A stretch of DNA of 59,138 bases from Candidatus Poribacteria bacterium (GTDB lineage: Bacteria; Poribacteria; WGA-4E; WGA-3G). The position numbers were made by a program, and so were the translations under genes. The stretch lies in assembly GCA_028824685.1 (NCBI GenBank), contig JAPPCZ010000042.1, positions 1 to 59,138 of the forward strand, given 5' to 3'. Below are positions 55,392 through 59,138 of the stretch, in pieces (the stretch's first letter is position 1; each line of letters begins with the position of its first letter). A model generated the notes under the pieces. That model worked only from the letters and a program-made list of their open reading frames with translations, did not search any database and had not been told where the DNA came from.

Positions 55392-56114
55392 ATGATGACA
55401 CGTAGAACTTATTGGGGCATAGCAGCCTTGATTGTTATACTGATTGCTGCAAGTGGCTTTATCTATTATCAGTGGGCACAAGTCGCGCAGCTCAAAGAAC
55501 AACTCACACAAGACGAAGAACGATTTGAAGAAAAGGATAAACCGGTCGCGGAGAATGAACTCCCGCCTGCCCCAGCGGGATACAAATGGGTGCAACATGG
55601 CGACCATCACGACCTGGTGCCAATAGACGCACCTGATACGCGGCAGGATTCGCACATCTCACCTGAGACAGCTAACGTTACGCCCGTTTCGTTAGACACA
55701 TCTGAGGGCCCGCCAATATATGAGGAAGTCGCTGCCTCAGACGAAGTGCCAAAGTTTGCTGAGTTGAAGCAGATGACAATTGAAGAATTAGGCACGCTTA
55801 TGGAGAAATCCATTAGAAAGCGAAGATTATCTGCTGCTGAACATAGCAATAGACTTAAAGCATTGCGTGATGCTGAATCTAAACTGACACGAGATGCTAA
55901 GACGAATGCTGAATACCATCAGATTTTGATGGCGAATCAAGAGAAGCTGAAACCGCTTGAAGCAGCCGAGCAAGCTGCTTTACGAGAAATGTATGTCCAC
56001 CAAATAACAGGATCCAGAGCCAACAGGGTTCGGACTTGGCTTACTGGAATAGAGAGGCAGAAGACACGACAATTCAGCATAAGTTGGACATTACCAGAAC
56101 CTTTTGATGAGTAA
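55392..56114 (+). CDS. Hypothetical membrane-anchored coiled-coil protein
   Basis: The 240-residue protein has one membrane segment (about 7-27, WGIAALIVILIAASGFIYYQ), then a Gln/Glu-rich coiled-coil (AQLKEQLTQDEERFEEKD) and a stretch APAGYKWVQHGDHHDLVPI. The C-terminal half is helical and basic. AAGGAG precedes two adjacent ATG codons; the second fits spacing better. It is followed by the large surface protein after 14 nt, so the two are an operon and may be exported together. No family is assigned. Confidence 0.75.
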   Translation: MMTRRTYWGIAALIVILIAASGFIYYQWAQVAQLKEQLTQDEERFEEKDKPVAENELPPAPAGYKWVQHGDHHDLVPIDAPDTRQDSHISPETANVTPVSLDTSEGPPIYEEVAASDEVPKFAELKQMTIEELGTLMEKSIRKRRLSAAEHSNRLKALRDAESKLTRDAKTNAEYHQILMANQEKLKPLEAAEQAALREMYVHQITGSRANRVRTWLTGIERQKTRQFSISWTLPEPFDE

Positions 56115-56128
56115 GGAGCTATTTACAA

Positions 56129-57658
56129 ATGAAAAGGTCATTGAGCATTGCGATACTGTGTCTATTCTCGTGTCTGTTGCTTTTCGGTAACGTTAACCAA
56201 CTTCAAGCTTCCAGTGCGGATTCAGAAAAACTGAAGGAGGCGTGGGACACAGCTGAAGAAGCAATAGAAACAGCAAATGGCAAAATGGAAGAAATAAGGG
56301 TAGCTCGTAAAGGTTATGAAACAGAGCAGGATACCTTAAAAGGTGATTTACCCTCAACAATTTTGGGTATGATAGGTAGAGGCTTTTCTGCTACGTTAGC
56401 CACTTTATTTGGTAGTAAAAAAGGTGTGCGTATTATAGAGTTAGACGCTTTAATCATGTATACCTGGGTTCAAGCTGACATCTTGAATGTAGAGCTTTCT
56501 CGGCTGGATGCTGAAAGAGATTTAGCACTTGCGGCATACAACAAGTCGGGCAGTCATACTGCAAACGAGAAGAATCAACCTGATTACGAGACTATTCCTG
56601 TTGTGAGTGTGCCTTGTCCGAATATGTGTGGTGCAACGTTTACCTCTACGGATGCGGGTGGTCTGCGTAACTTGAAAGATTACATGGAGACCAAGCATCG
56701 TGACAGGTGTGGTGGGACGTATGCCACGCCAGCTGGCTGTGGTAAAGGATATTGGACGTGTGGTGGTAGGAAAGAGGATGGCACTGAGCTACATAAGCCT
56801 CGCACGTGCGGTAAAATGATAAAGTATAAGACTCACGCCAACAGTAGGATTTACAGTAAGAAGTGCGGTGCACAGTTCCGAAATTGCACAAATCCGAAGA
56901 TTTTGCATAATGAATACTTGTCGGGGACTTGGCTTGAATTTAAAACGAAGCATGCAGAAAAAGAGGGTAGCAGTGACACCACAGCCTCAGCGAGTTTATC
57001 GCCCTCAGGTGGCAGTTATACTGCGTCTGCGGGTTCTACGCATACTGCGAGTGTGAGTGTGCCGTCTGGCTATCAGTATGTTTATTGGTATATTGCTGGG
57101 CCGGGCATTGACGGTTTAGGGTTGCTGAAAGAGACGGACTCTGGCTATGGGAGCAGCACGACTGCCGATTTCAGTTGGAGCATCCCCTCTTATACATCGG
57201 GTGATCATGTTATCACGGCTTATACCTATTTATCAGATGGGTCTATTGTTCAGCCGAGTTATACGTTGTCTGTCGGCAGTGGCAGTAGCACGGACACAAC
57301 GGACACAACCACGACAGACACATCGTCAACGACTGATGACGATAGTTCCACATCGTCATCGTCTCCCTATAGTCTTTCCATCTCCGATACGGACTATTCT
57401 TACTATCCGGGTTCTACTGTGACGCTGAATCTTTCAGGCAGCGAATCGTATTCAAGTGTGACTTGGGAAGTGGGGGTGCCTGGGTCAACAAGCTCTTCCT
57501 ATTACACTACTGAATATCCTGACGGATACTCATCGGAAGCGAGCACCAGCTATACGTTTCCAACTGGCACTACGGGGGAGTACCTGTTTAGAGCGATCGT
57601 TTACACAGCGGGAAACGGGACTCGTTATGAGCATACCTATACGGTGTCTGTGTATTAG
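56129..57658 (+). CDS. Secreted surface protein with Cys cluster and Ser/Thr-rich Ig-like domains
   Basis: The 509-residue protein has a signal peptide (about 1-26), an N-terminal helical part, then a compact Cys/His-rich region (about 155-275; CPNMCGATF, HRDRCGG, YWTCGG, RTCGKM, KKCGAQFRNC) that may hold one or two zinc ions. From about residue 285 come Ser/Thr/Gly/Tyr-rich repeats with PKD/Ig-like beta character (SLSPSGGSYTASAG, then SYTLSVGSGSS), a Ser/Thr/Asp linker, and a last such domain ending TYTVSVY. GGAG lies before the ATG. It forms an operon with the preceding gene and ends at a strong terminator. Probably cell-surface; no activity is clear. Confidence 0.82.
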   Translation: MKRSLSIAILCLFSCLLLFGNVNQLQASSADSEKLKEAWDTAEEAIETANGKMEEIRVARKGYETEQDTLKGDLPSTILGMIGRGFSATLATLFGSKKGVRIIELDALIMYTWVQADILNVELSRLDAERDLALAAYNKSGSHTANEKNQPDYETIPVVSVPCPNMCGATFTSTDAGGLRNLKDYMETKHRDRCGGTYATPAGCGKGYWTCGGRKEDGTELHKPRTCGKMIKYKTHANSRIYSKKCGAQFRNCTNPKILHNEYLSGTWLEFKTKHAEKEGSSDTTASASLSPSGGSYTASAGSTHTASVSVPSGYQYVYWYIAGPGIDGLGLLKETDSGYGSSTTADFSWSIPSYTSGDHVITAYTYLSDGSIVQPSYTLSVGSGSSTDTTDTTTTDTSSTTDDDSSTSSSSPYSLSISDTDYSYYPGSTVTLNLSGSESYSSVTWEVGVPGSTSSSYYTTEYPDGYSSEASTSYTFPTGTTGEYLFRAIVYTAGNGTRYEHTYTVSVY

Positions 57659-57686
57659 TCGGCATTCTCATTCTCAACATTTCACA

Positions 57687-57722
57687 GGCAGGTATCCGAA
57701 AGGGTATCTGCCTTTTCTTTTT
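57687..57722 (+). terminator. Rho-independent terminator of the surface-protein operon
   Basis: GGCAGGTATCC (57687-57697), GAAA tetraloop, GGGTATCTGCC (57702-57712), 11 bp with two G-U pairs, then TTTTCTTTTT. It lies 28 nt past the stop of the surface protein. Confidence 0.92.
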
Positions 57723-57864
57723 ATCAAAACCGCGCTATGTTGACATAAAATCTTATGAATTGCTAAAGAATTCCATGACCTGCCAGAGCATGATTTCTAT
57801 TGGCATAAAACTGAGAATCTGCTATGCTTACGAAATGGAATTAGCGAATAAAAGGAGAATTTGA

Positions 57865-58977
57865 ATGTCTAACACAACCCCAGTGCGTACAGTAATCGTT
57901 GGATGTGGTATGATTGCAGCAGGCGGTTATCAGCCACGATGCCAAGCGTACCCTAATCAAATTGAATTGGTCGGTTTTTATGACCAAGACGAAGCGCGCG
58001 CATCAGCACTCGCAGAGAGGAATGGTGGAAAGGTCTATCCATCACTTGAAGCCGTTTTGAATGACCCAAATGTGGAAGCAATTGTTAATTTGACTCTCCA
58101 TATTTCACACTATCCCGTGTCGTTAGCGGCACTAAAAGCCGGTAAGCATGTCTATTCTGAGAAACCGATTTCTATCAAGACTGATGAAGCGAACGAACTT
58201 GTAGAAACAGCAGAAACTAACGGCTTAAAACTGGCATGTGCGCCATCAGCAATACTCGGTTATGTGCAACAAAACGTTTGGAAACGAATTCGCGATGGAG
58301 AGATCGGTGATGTAATTTCGGCACTTGGCAACTTCGGTGGTCCATTAGAACATTGGCATCCAAGTGCAGATGCGTTTTTGATGCATGCGGGCCCCTTCCG
58401 AGATGTAGCACCTTATCCTTTAACTGCGATGACAACAATGATTGGTCCAGTTAAAACAGTTCATGGATTTGCGAGAGTAGCAGTTCCTAAACGGGTATTG
58501 ACCCAAGGACCGCGTGAAGGCACTGAGTTTGAAGTGACTGAAAAAGATCACGGGTTTGCTGTGCTTGAGTTTGAAGTGCCTCAAGCGGATGGATCACAAG
58601 GTTTTATTTATCACAGTTTTACCGTAACCTCACAAATTCCGCCTTACGAGATACATGGAACAAAAGGTGGATTCTCCATTCAGGCTCATGATGATGGGCG
58701 GGGCATAAAGAAGTTCACACCACAATCAGGGTGGCAAGATGAACCATCTCCACCGAAGGCATTTACCGGTTTGGATTGGGGAAAAGGTGTAGCGGACTTT
58801 GCCGATGCAATCAGAAATGATCGCATTCCAAGATGTAACGGTGCGCAAGCGCGGCATGTGTTAGAGGTTTGTGAACGGGTGATTGAGTCGTCAGATTTAG
58901 GAAAACCTGTTGATGTATCAAGTCGCTTTCCAGCACCGCAAGCAGTCGGTGAGGTTGCACCGTGGGAAGCGGACTAA
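57865..58977 (+). CDS. Gfo/Idh/MocA-family oxidoreductase, second copy
   Basis: The 370-residue protein has a Rossmann motif IVGCGMIAAGG (11-21) and the EKP signature (99-101, YSEKPISI). Length and C-terminal domain are typical. AAGGAG precedes the ATG. It lies alone on the plus strand after the terminator. It likely oxidises a hydroxyl on a sugar or cyclitol with NAD(P); the substrate is unknown. It lacks the helical insertion seen in the copy at 5738-6982. Confidence 0.9.
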   Translation: MSNTTPVRTVIVGCGMIAAGGYQPRCQAYPNQIELVGFYDQDEARASALAERNGGKVYPSLEAVLNDPNVEAIVNLTLHISHYPVSLAALKAGKHVYSEKPISIKTDEANELVETAETNGLKLACAPSAILGYVQQNVWKRIRDGEIGDVISALGNFGGPLEHWHPSADAFLMHAGPFRDVAPYPLTAMTTMIGPVKTVHGFARVAVPKRVLTQGPREGTEFEVTEKDHGFAVLEFEVPQADGSQGFIYHSFTVTSQIPPYEIHGTKGGFSIQAHDDGRGIKKFTPQSGWQDEPSPPKAFTGLDWGKGVADFADAIRNDRIPRCNGAQARHVLEVCERVIESSDLGKPVDVSSRFPAPQAVGEVAPWEAD

Positions 58978-59138
58978 TACCAATTAACCTACTTAGTAGG
59001 CGCGCTTTAATGAAGATTAAAAAATAAATTAGGTATTTTTCTTAGTCCCGTAGGGACGATATGTAAAAAATATGTCGTTGACGGACACATATCGTCCCTA
59101 CCAAATCAACGCTATGAATGCCTTTTTGGCATTCAGCG
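58978..59138. repeat. Palindromic repeats at window end
   Basis: TAGGGACGATATGT (59051-59064) and ACATATCGTCCCTA (59087-59100) are a perfect 14-bp inverted repeat. It is followed by AATGCCTTTTTGGCATTC, related to AATGCCTTTTGGCATTC near 44270. Confidence 0.75.

Overview
The window looks like chromosome from an uncultured Gram-negative bacterium. Outer-membrane beta-barrels, lipoproteins with lipoboxes and signal peptides support an outer membrane. Several phytanoyl-CoA-dioxygenase-like and Gfo/Idh/MocA genes, DUF5916 barrels, an Uma2 protein, ECF sigma factors with C-terminal extensions and many dispersed palindromic repeats recall Candidatus Poribacteria or a related lineage. That placement is inference: there is no rRNA gene and I could not run a search.

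Layout. 1-1.6 kb: a partial hypothetical gene and the small and medium subunits of a CoxS/CoxM-type oxidase, with no large subunit in view. 2.2-5.5 kb: three transcription units (STAS protein; two small envelope proteins; a sigma70-like protein with an N-terminal Cys cluster) that share one conserved upstream promoter module. 5.7-18.3 kb: small-molecule catabolism (Gfo/Idh/MocA, HpcH/HpaI aldolase, three PhyH-like oxygenases, SDR, AKR, M42 peptidase, TIM-barrel-like protein), interrupted by a DUF3179-like gene, a DUF4926 gene and a Fic gene with its own operator-like palindrome. 18.3-22 kb: Uma2 protein, trypsin-TPR protein, frameshifted HEPN/AbiU2-like gene, and a decayed second copy of the atpC 3' end. 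22-30.8 kb: a full F-type ATP synthase operon on the minus strand (Z, I-Z fusion, I, B, E, F, H, A, G, D, C). 30.9-44 kb: two tandem glycosidase-like paralogues, two DUF5916 barrels and three ECF sigma proteins with C-terminal extensions, one of which is a truncated FtsZ. 44.4-54.9 kb: queG, pheA, a small UGA-containing gene, a UPF0182 membrane protein, a metalloprotease-TolB-BamA-like protein, and two lipoproteins. 55-57.7 kb: a candidate structured RNA and two surface-protein genes closed by a strong terminator. 57.9-59 kb: another Gfo/Idh/MocA gene.

Most notable observations. (1) Two unrelated genes (9638-10876 and 47006-47251) each carry one in-frame UGA. In the first it falls exactly where family members have the first Cys of a CxxC motif. 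In both, a perfect 7-bp hairpin whose loop has G in second position starts 12-13 nt after the UGA. This is the bacterial selenocysteine (SECIS) arrangement, so I read both as candidate selenoproteins. (2) An ECF sigma factor is fused in frame to an FtsZ GTP-binding domain that ends just before the T7 loop. (3) In all three ECF fusions the junction carries a strong Shine-Dalgarno and an ATG followed by Ser, suggesting a second, separately translated C-terminal product. (4) A promoter module is shared by STAS, envelope and sigma-like genes.

No tRNA, rRNA, CRISPR array or transposase gene was recognised.
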